Positions 1-5,664 are shown, numbered from the stretch's first letter. The stretch: 5,827 nt of DNA from Clostridia bacterium (GCA_900754775.1 CAAEDZ010000015.1:1-5827); one strand, 5' to 3'. Numbers and translations are program-made. Notes: generated by a model not told the origin, from the sequence alone.

Positions 1-46
1 AGTGGATGAAGTGACGCGGACACAACGATTTTCAGGAGGCGAAACC

Positions 47-643
47 ATGAAGAAACGGAATCGGGCGCGCGGGCGCGCAAAGGCGGGACTGGCACTGGCA
101 CTGGCGTTGGCGTGCGCGCTCGCGGGCGCGGCCATGGCCGCGGAGGCGGACGCGGAGGCCGTCGCCGGGGCGGCGGACGGCCCGCAGGAGGCGTTCATGC
201 AGGCGGCGCTGGAGGAGGCCTACGCGGGCATCGAGGCCGGGGACGGCGGACCGTTCGGGACGGTGATCGTCAAGGACGGCGAGATCGTCGGGCGCGGGCA
301 CAACCGCGTGGTGGTCAATCAGGACCCCACCTGCCACGGCGAGATGGAGGCCATCCGGGACGCGTGCAAGAACCTGGGCACCTTTGACCTGTCGGGATGC
401 GAGCTCTACACCACCGCCGAGCCCTGCCCCATGTGCCTGGGGGCCACGCTGTGGGCCAACATCCCCGTGGTGTACTACGGCTGCACGCGCGAGGACTCGG
501 ACGAAATCGGCTTCCGGGACGAGGTATTCTACGAGTACCTGGCGGGGGAAAACGACCTGCTGAGGGTGAGCGAGTTCGAGCGGGAAAGCTGCCTCGAGCT
601 GTTTGAGGCATACACGGAGATCGAGGGAAAAACGGAGTACTGA
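47..643 (+). CDS. Exported guanine/nucleoside deaminase-like protein (zinc-dependent CDA fold)
   Basis: This 198-residue protein belongs to the cytidine-deaminase-like zinc hydrolases and most resembles guanine deaminases of the GuaD type. They hydrolytically deaminate guanine or related bases and nucleosides. The core starts near residue 51. GGPFG lies at 67-71. The zinc/catalytic motif CHGE is at 96-99 (His97 ligand, Glu99 proton shuttle), with Gly where most relatives have Ala. PCPMC at 126-130 supplies Cys127 and Cys130, so all catalytic residues are intact. The start is set by AGGAGG at 34-39, seven bases before the ATG; the frame is open further upstream but has no comparable site. Residues 1-32 look like a signal peptide: a basic n-region (KKRNRARGRAK), an Ala/Leu-rich core and a likely AMA cleavage site, then an acidic Ala-rich linker. 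This is odd for a normally cytosolic enzyme; an internal ATG at 197 (Met51) would give the bare domain but has no clear ribosome site. Fold assignment is firm; substrate and export are inferred. Confidence 0.88.
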   Translation: MKKRNRARGRAKAGLALALALACALAGAAMAAEADAEAVAGAADGPQEAFMQAALEEAYAGIEAGDGGPFGTVIVKDGEIVGRGHNRVVVNQDPTCHGEMEAIRDACKNLGTFDLSGCELYTTAEPCPMCLGATLWANIPVVYYGCTREDSDEIGFRDEVFYEYLAGENDLLRVSEFERESCLELFEAYTEIEGKTEY

Positions 644-673
644 GAAAAGGGCGTACCGATGGAGGGAACGCTG

Positions 674-707
674 CCCGCCGGGCCTGAGAAAGGGCCGGCG
701 GGTTTTT
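674..707 (+). terminator. Rho-independent terminator after the deaminase gene
   Basis: A GC-rich hairpin has arms 674-684 and 692-702 around a 7-base loop (TGAGAAA), with one G-G mismatch in the stem. It is followed directly by five T (703-707). It lies 30 bases after the deaminase stop. An A-run/T-run palindrome at 719-737 follows and may add to termination. Confidence 0.85.
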
Positions 708-751
708 GCCGTGCAAGGGAAAAAAGAAATTTTTTTCGGGCGCGGAGGTGC

Positions 752-783
752 AAAAAAACGGCGGGCACGGATTGTGCCCGCCG
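752..783 (-). terminator. Rho-independent terminator of the minus-strand surface-protein gene
   Basis: A perfect 10-bp stem (759-768 with 774-783) encloses a 5-base loop. Read on the minus strand it is followed by seven T (complement of 752-758). It lies 16 bases beyond the stop codon of the gene ending at 800. It has no T-run on the plus side, so it serves the minus strand only. Confidence 0.92.
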
Positions 784-799
784 GGGGTGCGTTGGGAGA

Positions 800-2680
800 T
801 CAGCCATGACGGCGGCGGCGCGCGGCGAGGGCCATGAGGGCCGCGAGGGAGAGCAGCGCCAGCAGCGCGCAGAGCGCGAGGGGCGTGCTGTCGCCGGTCT
901 TGGGCGGGGTTGCGGGAGCGGGGGTGGAGGGGATATCCAGCGTAAAGACAGGGCTGGTGACCGTGCCGTAGGCGTTTGTCACAACGCAATAATAACGGTA
1001 TCCGTCGTGCTGCGCGGTGAGATCCGAGAGGGTACAGTCTGCGTCCGTCGCGCCGGGGATGGCCTTGAAGCCGCTGCCATCGTTGACATACCACTGGTAG
1101 AAGCGCGCGTTGCGTGCCGACACGCCGAGCGTGACAGTGCCGCCCGCTTCCGCGGTGATTTTCTCATCTGTGGTGGGGGCGATGATGACGGGCGGCTGCT
1201 TGTCGGGGTCGGGCTCCACGGGCGCCGCCTGAATGACGATGCTCAGTTCCTTCGTATCGCTGCCCGCGGCGTTGGATGCCTTGACGGTAAAGGTGAAGGT
1301 GCCCGCGGCGGTTGGCGTGCCCGAAATGGTATTGCCGGAGAGGGTCAGGCCCGCAGGCAGGCTGCCGCTTTCGAGGCTCCATGTGATGGGCACGCTGCCC
1401 CTTGCCGCGAGGGTCCGGCTGTAGGCTTCGCCCACCTTGCCGCCCGGCAGGGCGGTGATGATGACGGAGGGCGCTTGAAGCGTTTCGGGAGTGACCTGAC
1501 ACAGCGCGCTGGCGTAGTCGGTCCGCTTGTCGCCGTTGTACTGCTCGTTGAACACATAGAGCTTTGTCGTATCGCTCAGGGTTACGCCGGAGGGGAGCGT
1601 AAGGCTCGCCGTGCCGCTGGCGCTGGTCGGCTGCAAAATGCGTCCGTAGTAGGCAATCGTGCCGTTCTGGTCCATGATCACAGCGGACAGGTATTCGTTG
1701 ACGCCGGTCTGCGCGCCGGAGTAGGAGAAGGTGACCGTGTTTCCGCCGAGCATCGCATTGGAAACGGCAAAGGTACGGCTGCTGTCCAGCAGCGTCAGCT
1801 TCCAGTCGCTTCCGCTGTAGTCCGCCACCGCCGCAAGTCCGTTGGCACCGGCGGATTTGCCGCCGGCAGCGGCGGAGGTGAAGAGGACGGAGGAGAGGTT
1901 CAGGTTGAAGGCGGGGCGAACGGCGGAGGACTTGTCGTCCACCCACTCGCCGGAGGCAACATCGCCGCCATCCTCCTCAATAAACGCCGCCCTCATGTTA
2001 TCGGAGCCGGGGGAGCGCAGCCACCAGTTGTCCAGATAAGTGCCGCAATCTTCCTCACTGTTCATATAGGTTCCCAGCCTTCCACCATCCGCCACATAGA
2101 GCGTGTTGGCAGCGTACCGGCTGTCTGAGCCCTTTGGAAAATAAGGGCGAGAGAATGCCTCGTCAAGCGACAGAAGAAAGAGGCGGTCGGTGGTGTTATT
2201 GCCGCCGTCTGTGACGTAGTCGCTGTCATCATAATAACCCGTATTATCGTCGTTGACAACCAAAGTTTGCGCGATCGCGGCCTGCTCACTGGAGGAAAAG
2301 GCGGCGGCGAGGAGATTGTCCCCGGAGTACGCGCCGTAGCCGTTGAGCCAGGAACGAATCGTGCTGGTTTCCCAGGTTACGTTCTCCCGCTCCGTGTGAT
2401 ACTGGAACACTTCAAGGTTCTGGTCGGAAAGCAGGAACAGCTGTCCGCCGGCGTTGGACAGCACCCGCCACTTGACAGGGTCCTTCGTGGTGCGGTTACT
2501 CTGAAAGTAGTTCCCGAAAAAGACGTTGTCCTTCTGGCTGCCGCCAATGTTTGCGGCGCTGCCGCCCGACACGAGCTGGATCGCCTTGCCGGTATCCGCG
2601 GCAAGGGCAGCCGCCGGCAGCATGGCCATCACCAGACAGGCTATGAGTAGCAAAGGAAGGATTCTGCGCATAAAGGACAT
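800..2680 (-). CDS. Secreted, probably wall-anchored protein: DUF6273 domain, Ig-like domains and PPKTG sorting signal
   Basis: This is a 626-residue modular surface protein. Residues 1-27 form a signal peptide (basic MRR, hydrophobic core, AALA cleavage). About 50-262 is a DUF6273-type domain, recognised by PVKWRVLS (68-75), LFLLSD, STIRSWLNG (106-114) and WWLRSPG (219-225), with a closing AVRPAFNLNLSS. About 285-395 is a beta-rich module often found after it. About 403-484 is a putative Ig domain of the He_PIG type (SGSLPAGLTLSGNTISGTP). About 500-582 is a second Ig-like domain with a Trp/Cys core (YQWY, YYCVV). The tail carries PPKTGD (592-597), a hydrophobic span (600-620) and RRRR, a sortase signal with Pro for the usual Leu. 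The ATG at 2680 has GGGGGTG five bases upstream; Met4 would be spaced too far. It runs convergent to the deaminase gene and has its own promoter and terminator. A role in adhesion or wall-surface binding is inferred; no catalytic motif is seen. Confidence 0.88.
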   Translation of the reverse strand: MSFMRRILPLLLIACLVMAMLPAAALAADTGKAIQLVSGGSAANIGGSQKDNVFFGNYFQSNRTTKDPVKWRVLSNAGGQLFLLSDQNLEVFQYHTERENVTWETSTIRSWLNGYGAYSGDNLLAAAFSSSEQAAIAQTLVVNDDNTGYYDDSDYVTDGGNNTTDRLFLLSLDEAFSRPYFPKGSDSRYAANTLYVADGGRLGTYMNSEEDCGTYLDNWWLRSPGSDNMRAAFIEEDGGDVASGEWVDDKSSAVRPAFNLNLSSVLFTSAAAGGKSAGANGLAAVADYSGSDWKLTLLDSSRTFAVSNAMLGGNTVTFSYSGAQTGVNEYLSAVIMDQNGTIAYYGRILQPTSASGTASLTLPSGVTLSDTTKLYVFNEQYNGDKRTDYASALCQVTPETLQAPSVIITALPGGKVGEAYSRTLAARGSVPITWSLESGSLPAGLTLSGNTISGTPTAAGTFTFTVKASNAAGSDTKELSIVIQAAPVEPDPDKQPPVIIAPTTDEKITAEAGGTVTLGVSARNARFYQWYVNDGSGFKAIPGATDADCTLSDLTAQHDGYRYYCVVTNAYGTVTSPVFTLDIPSTPAPATPPKTGDSTPLALCALLALLSLAALMALAARRRRHG

Positions 2681-2733
2681 GGTAACACCCCCAAAAAAAT
2701 ATCGAGATGAAAGAATCTGGGAAATTCTTCATT

Positions 2734-2762
2734 ATTGTAACATTGAAAAGGGAAATTTGCAA
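2734..2762 (-). promoter_or_regulatory. Sigma-A-type promoter for the surface-protein gene
   Basis: On the minus strand, TTGCAA (2762-2757) is followed after exactly 17 bases by TACAAT (2739-2734), a 5/6 match to the -10 consensus. The predicted start near 2727 gives a leader of about 47 bases to the ATG at 2680. The region is clearly more AT-rich than the flanking genes. Confidence 0.72.
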
Positions 2763-2850
2763 CGGCTATGGAAAATTTTACTCAAAAAAGGCACGGCACG
2801 CGCACGCTGTCAAGAGAGCGCCAAGAAAGCGGTTTTGGAGCAGGGGCGCT

Positions 2851-2879
2851 TTGACTTTGACGGCCCGCGATGGTATAAT
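2851..2879 (+). promoter_or_regulatory. Strong sigma-A-type promoter for the decarboxylase operon
   Basis: TTGACT (2851-2856) lies 17 bases before a perfect TATAAT (2874-2879), which is preceded by TGG, giving an extended -10. Transcription would start near 2886, about 55 bases before the TTG start codon at 2941. The in-frame ATG at 2878 overlaps the -10 box, so a longer reading frame beginning upstream cannot be translated from this promoter. The 2763-2850 spacer between the two divergent promoters holds nothing else I can support. Confidence 0.85.
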
Positions 2880-2924
2880 GAGGACCGATTCGCGGCCATG
2901 CGAACCGGAAAGGAAAAACAACAA

Positions 2925-2933
2925 AAGGGGTGG
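2925..2933 (+). promoter_or_regulatory. Ribosome binding site that fixes the TTG start of the beta subunit
   Basis: AAGGGGTGG ends seven bases before TTG at 2941. It resembles the AAGGAGGTG consensus with one A missing. This, with the promoter position, decides for TTG over the upstream in-frame ATGs at 2707 and 2878. Confidence 0.75.
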
Positions 2934-2940
2934 AACCGCC

Positions 2941-4158
2941 TTGGATATCGGGCTGATTCTGGGTGAGCTGTTTTCGGGTGTGACGTATCTGTTTTCCGTG
3001 GAAGGGCTGAAAACGCTGGTGATGTTTGTCATCGCCGGGGTGCTGATCTATCTGGCGATCAAAAAGGACTATGAGCCGACGCTGCTGTTGCCCATCGGCT
3101 TTGGCGCGATTCTGGCCAACCTGCCGCCCGTGATCGACGCGGTGAGCGGGCAGGCCGCCGCCAGCGTGCTGGGCGAAAACGGGTTCCTGAGCGTGCTGTT
3201 TAACGCGGGCATCGCCAACGAGCTGTTCCCGATTCTCATCTTCATCGCCGTGGGCGCGATGATCGACTTTTCGCCCCTGCTCAAGGACCCCTCGATGATC
3301 TTCTTCGGGGCGGCGGCGCAGTTCGGCATCTTCGCCACGTTCCTGGTGTCGCTGGCGCTGATCCCCGTGGTGCTGCCCGAAACCGCCGGCAATGACAACC
3401 TGATCCTGCGGCTGGCCAGCGCCATCGGCATCATCGGCGCCGCCGACGGACCCACCACCCTCTACGTGGCCAATCACTTCAACCTCAAAGACTACATGGC
3501 CCCCATCAGCGTGGCCGCCTACAGCTACATGTCGCTGGTGCCGGTGATCCAGCCGCCCGTCATCCGCGCGCTGACCACCAAAAAGGAACGCATGATCCGC
3601 ATGGATTACAACGAGGAGCGCGCCAGCAAGCTGGCCCTGATCCTGTTCCCCATCATCGTGACGGCGGTGGCGGGCATCATCGTGCCGATGAGCGCGCCGC
3701 TGGTGGGCAGCCTCATGTTCGGCAACCTCATCCGCGAGTGCGGCGTGCTGGACCGCCTGAGCAAGACCGCCCAGAACGAGCTGGCCAACCTGGTCACGAT
3801 CCTGCTGGGCATCACCATCGGCGGCACGATGGTGGCCGACAAGTTCCTGCGCGTGGACACGCTGCTGATTCTGGCGCTGGGCCTGTTCGCCTTCGTGTTC
3901 GACACGGCGGGCGGCGTGCTGTTTGCCAAGCTGCTCAACGTATTCCGCAAAAAGAAGATCAACCCCATGGTCGGCGCCGCGGGCATCAGCGCGTTTCCCA
4001 TGAGCGCCAGGGTCATCCAGAAGATGGCCAAGGAGGAGGACCCCTACAACTTTATCCTGATGCAGTCCATCAGCGCCAACGTGTCCGGCCAGCTGGGCTC
4101 CATCGTGGCGGGCGGCATGGTGATCTCTCTGGTGAGCATGCTGCTGGGCGGCATCTGA
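2941..4158 (+). CDS. Na+-translocating decarboxylase beta subunit (OadB/GcdB/MmdB family)
   Basis: This 405-residue polytopic membrane protein is the sodium-pumping beta subunit of biotin-dependent decarboxylases. It releases CO2 from carboxybiotin and couples this to Na+ export across the cytoplasmic membrane. Hydrophobic segments span the whole length. Family signatures are present: GAADGPTT at 166-173 (Asp169 lies in the motif holding the essential Asp203 of Klebsiella OadB), AAYSYMSLVPVIQPP near 192-206, and NPMVGAAGISAFPMSARV at 341-358. Length is normal for the family. The start is TTG, supported by the ribosome site at 2925-2933 and by N-terminal similarity (DIGLILGELFSG); a reading frame extending back to 2707 overlaps the promoter. 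It heads an operon: the gamma-like gene starts 19 bases after its stop. No alpha or biotin-carrier gene is in the window, so the substrate (oxaloacetate, glutaconyl-CoA or methylmalonyl-CoA) cannot be told. Confidence 0.93.
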   Translation: MDIGLILGELFSGVTYLFSVEGLKTLVMFVIAGVLIYLAIKKDYEPTLLLPIGFGAILANLPPVIDAVSGQAAASVLGENGFLSVLFNAGIANELFPILIFIAVGAMIDFSPLLKDPSMIFFGAAAQFGIFATFLVSLALIPVVLPETAGNDNLILRLASAIGIIGAADGPTTLYVANHFNLKDYMAPISVAAYSYMSLVPVIQPPVIRALTTKKERMIRMDYNEERASKLALILFPIIVTAVAGIIVPMSAPLVGSLMFGNLIRECGVLDRLSKTAQNELANLVTILLGITIGGTMVADKFLRVDTLLILALGLFAFVFDTAGGVLFAKLLNVFRKKKINPMVGAAGISAFPMSARVIQKMAKEEDPYNFILMQSISANVSGQLGSIVAGGMVISLVSMLLGGI

Positions 4159-4177
4159 TAAGAAGGAGGGCATGACG

Positions 4178-4327
4178 ATGACGAATGCGAGTCTTGCAGG
4201 CATGAGCCTGATGACAAAGGGCCTGATCACCACGGTGTGCGGGCTGGCGGGCGTGTTTGTGGTGCTGACGCTGTTTTTCGTGACGATCAAGCTGATGCAG
4301 CACATCCACACCCGGGACGAAAAGTGA
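4178..4327 (+). CDS. Short single-TM subunit, OadG (decarboxylase gamma)-like
   Basis: This 49-residue protein has a short polar N-terminus, one hydrophobic segment at about 15-38 (a GLITTV..LAGVFVVLTLFFVTIKL pattern) and a charged tail HTRDEK. The G...VF..L...IKL spacing and its place right after the beta gene match OadG-type gamma subunits, which hold the decarboxylase together at the membrane. It is much shorter than the roughly 80 residues of Klebsiella OadG and lacks the long C-terminal tail with terminal His residues, though two His occur at 42 and 44. AAGGAGG at 4163-4169 is eight bases before ATG 4178 and only two before ATG 4172, so the second ATG is preferred (the first would add Met-Thr). 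The next gene starts nine bases after its stop, suggesting one transcript. Assignment rests on context plus the membrane segment. Confidence 0.72.
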   Translation: MTNASLAGMSLMTKGLITTVCGLAGVFVVLTLFFVTIKLMQHIHTRDEK

Positions 4328-4336
4328 GGCGAAACC

Positions 4337-4819
4337 ATGTACACGCGTGAGGACGCGGACCAGGCGCGCCGGCTGTGGAAAAAGCGGCTGGGGCTGGCGC
4401 TGCTGCCGGCGATCGTCGGACTGGCGGCGGGGATCACGCTGTTTGTGGTGGGCCAGATGCGGCGCAGCGATACGCTGTGGATGGCTACGGCCGCGCTCAC
4501 GGTGCTGGGCGGCGGGGCGTTTCTGTTCCTGTTCGGCGTGTGGGCCAAGCCCGCGCTGGACTACCTGCATCATGTCGAACGCATGCTTTATGGACGCAAG
4601 CGCGAAACCGTGGGCGTGCTGACCCGCTTCTCCCCGGAGCTGTGCGAGCGCGACGGGCTGTGGTGCCACGCGATGATGGTCAACCTTGGCTCCGGCGAGG
4701 AGGAGGACGACCGCCTGTTTTACTACGACGACGAGAAGCCCGCGCCGCAGCTGTCCGTCGGCACCCGTGTGAGGGTGGAGAGCAACGACAAGATGGTGAG
4801 CGGGATCTGGCGGGCGTGA
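4337..4819 (+). CDS. Unrecognised two-TM membrane protein in the decarboxylase operon
   Basis: I do not recognise this 160-residue protein. It has a charged, Arg/Lys-rich N-terminus (1-17), two hydrophobic segments at about 18-38 and 46-70 separated by a short QMRRSD loop, then a soluble C-terminal part of about 90 residues. By the positive-inside rule both ends are probably cytoplasmic. The soluble part begins with a basic stretch (ERMLYGRKRE, 81-90), continues with beta-like hydrophobic alternation (ETVGVLTRF) and an acidic cluster GEEEDD (120-125), and ends in VGTRVRVES, reminiscent of a small beta-barrel, though I cannot name a fold. Translation starts at ATG 4337 after a modest GAGG site that overlaps the TGA of the preceding gene. 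The tight spacing behind beta and gamma subunits suggests a role linked to the decarboxylase complex or sodium handling; this is inference only. Confidence 0.78.
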   Translation: MYTREDADQARRLWKKRLGLALLPAIVGLAAGITLFVVGQMRRSDTLWMATAALTVLGGGAFLFLFGVWAKPALDYLHHVERMLYGRKRETVGVLTRFSPELCERDGLWCHAMMVNLGSGEEEDDRLFYYDDEKPAPQLSVGTRVRVESNDKMVSGIWRA

Positions 4820-4903
4820 GGCGGGCGCGCGGGGCGTGCCGCGAGGGTGTGCGCGAAGTGCGCGTGAGGTTGCCGCGCGGCGCACGAGGGTGCCGTGAGG
4901 CGC

Positions 4904-4990
4904 GCCGTGAGATTGCGCGGCGCGCGAGGGTGCGCTGTGGGCGCGTGTGGATGCGTGTGCGGGGCGTGCCGGCGCGCGAGGGTGTGCGTG
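4904..4990 (+). repeat. 87-base direct repeat, copy A
   Basis: It matches 5027-5113 at a shift of 123 bases without any gap and with only four differences (4916, 4923, 4973, 4989), all C/T transitions. Such closeness indicates a recent duplication or gene-conversion event. Confidence 0.92.
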
Positions 4991-5026
4991 AAGTGCGCGC
5001 GAGGCGCGCGAGGGTGCCGTGAGGGT

Positions 5027-5113
5027 GCCGTGAGATTGTGCGGCGTGCGAGGGTGCGCTGTGGGCGCGTGTGGATGCGTGTGCGGGGCGTGCCGGTGCGC
5101 GAGGGTGTGCGCG
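5027..5113 (+). repeat. 87-base direct repeat, copy B
   Basis: Second copy of 4904-4990 with four C/T transitions (5039, 5046, 5096, 5112). After it the sequence departs from copy A and passes into the shorter tandem units. Confidence 0.92.
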
Positions 5114-5200
5114 AGGGTGCCGTGAGAGATTGTGCGGCGCACGAGGGTGCCGTGAGAGATTGTGTGGCGTGCGAGGGTGCCGTGAGGCGCGCGAGGGATA
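5113..5200 (+). repeat. 30-base tandem repeat, two full units and a partial third
   Basis: Units at 5113-5142 and 5143-5172 differ at three positions. A third unit at 5173-5200 keeps only the first 15 bases before diverging. Each begins GAGGGTGCCGTGAG. A related 28-base version lacking GA is at 5021-5048, inside the larger period. Confidence 0.85.
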
Positions 5201-5218
5201 CGGAAGAATGGGAGGCGG

Positions 5219-5602
5219 GTGGATTTGGAAAAGGAGCCGGTTCTGGTGCTGGTGACGATGCAGCATGCGTGCGCGCGGCTGATCCGCGAGGGGGTCGATC
5301 TGGCCCTGCGCGAGGGGAGGCCGGTCAAGGTGCTGCATGTGGTCAACCCCGACGCGGCACCGATCGGAGAGCCCGCCATCAACGCGCAGGCGCTGGATTA
5401 CCTGTATGCGCTGTCGGGTGAGGCGGGCGCGGAAATGTGCGTGCTGACCTCCAATGTGCCGGTGACGGCCATCGCCAACTATGCGGCGGATTGCGGCGCG
5501 CGGCATGTCATCATGGGCGGCGGCGGGCAGGCCTGCGGCATCGCCGAAACGCTGAGCCAGCTGCTGCCCGGCGTGCGGGTGATGATTCTGGAACGGGAGT
5601 AA
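5219..5602 (+). CDS. Stand-alone KdpD-type universal stress (Usp) domain protein
   Basis: This protein of about 127 residues has the Rossmann-like alpha/beta layout of Usp proteins. Strand 1 is PVLVLVT (7-13), followed by QHACARLIREGVDLA (15-29), close to the C.RLI..G..LA signature of the Usp domain in KdpD kinases. Strand 2 is VKVLHVV (36-42), then ALDYLYALSGEAGAEMCVL (58-76), ANYAADCGARHVIMGG (86-101) and a closing strand VRVMIL (119-124). The classical ATP-binding G-x2-G-x9-G-S/T motif is not clearly present; GGGGQ at 100-104 takes its place. No kinase domain follows. Such free-standing proteins may sense nucleotides or ionic stress; the role here is inferred. Start: GTG 5219 is listed, but GGGAGG at 5210-5215 is better spaced for TTG 5225, which would shorten it by two residues. 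It lies directly after the repeat array, with no promoter visible in between. Confidence 0.82.
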   Translation: MDLEKEPVLVLVTMQHACARLIREGVDLALREGRPVKVLHVVNPDAAPIGEPAINAQALDYLYALSGEAGAEMCVLTSNVPVTAIANYAADCGARHVIMGGGGQACGIAETLSQLLPGVRVMILERE

Positions 5603-5635
5603 ATGACAAGAACTGCAAAAAAATAGTAGATTGGC

Positions 5636-5664
5636 TTGCACTGGGAAAAGTTTTCACGTATAAT
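5636..5664 (+). promoter_or_regulatory. Promoter for the XRE-type regulator
   Basis: A perfect TATAAT (5659-5664) sits 17 bases after TTGCAC (5636-5641), a weak -35. The predicted start near 5671 gives a leader of about 44 bases before the ATG at 5715. Base composition changes sharply to AT-rich here, which separates this gene from the upstream operon. No hairpin terminator for the Usp gene is seen in 5603-5635. Confidence 0.75.

Larger units (their letters stand above)
4831..5200 (+). repeat. GC-rich, G-skewed higher-order tandem repeat array filling the gene-free gap
   Basis: The stretch between the 160-aa gene and the Usp gene (about 400 bases) is an imperfect nested tandem repeat. An 87-base block occurs twice at a 123-base period, preceded by a diverged partial copy (GGGGCGTGCC at 4831, again at 4961 and 5084). 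It ends in 30-base units. The 14-mer GAGGGTGCCGTGAG occurs six times exactly (starts 4886, 5010, 5021, 5113, 5143, 5173). Hand count of one period (4904-5026): 66 G, 28 C, 19 T, 10 A, so 76% GC with strong G excess on the plus strand. Plus-strand frames are cut by repeated TGA and have no convincing ribosome site. No promoter or T-run terminator is seen. I consider it non-coding. Confidence 0.88.

Noticed and set aside
1..46. 3' end of an upstream gene
   Set aside because: Stops at 7-9 and 12-14 could end an upstream gene, but the few codons present cannot show which frame, if any, is coding.
47..150. Lipoprotein signal on the deaminase
   Set aside because: The only Cys in the hydrophobic core follows ALA with no proper lipobox Leu at -3, and it lies in the middle of the core, so an ordinary signal peptidase I site fits better.
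659..2128. Plus-strand reading frame of 489 codons opposite the surface-protein gene
   Set aside because: It overlaps the terminators and is antisense to a gene with clear domains, signal peptide, promoter and terminator. Its product is low-complexity Gly/Arg/Ala-rich without recognisable motifs.
2707..2940. N-terminal extension of the decarboxylase beta subunit from ATG 2707 or ATG 2878
   Set aside because: The -10 box (2874-2879) lies inside it, the extra residues are basic and unlike the family, and a good ribosome site precedes TTG 2941.
2782..4548. Minus-strand reading frame of 588 codons opposite the decarboxylase genes
   Set aside because: His/Gln/Ala-rich shadow of GC-rich codon usage in the beta subunit gene. 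No ribosome site, and it would cross the operon promoter.
4831..5200. CRISPR array
   Set aside because: Repeats are directly adjacent or nested and diverged, there are no unique spacers of constant length, and no cas genes are visible.
4831..5200. G-quadruplex cluster
   Set aside because: G-runs of three or four exist, but they are separated by long loops and I find no compact four-run motif.
5603..5626. Tiny reading frame MTRTAKK right after the Usp gene
   Set aside because: Seven codons with no ribosome site; nothing to support it as a gene.
4070..5641. Long minus-strand reading frame (523 codons) and a second one at 4723-5382 running over the repeat array and flanking genes
   Set aside because: They are antisense to clear genes at both ends, lack a ribosome site, and stay open because of GC-rich, stop-poor composition. 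The repeats produce low-complexity His/Pro/Ala/Arg sequence.
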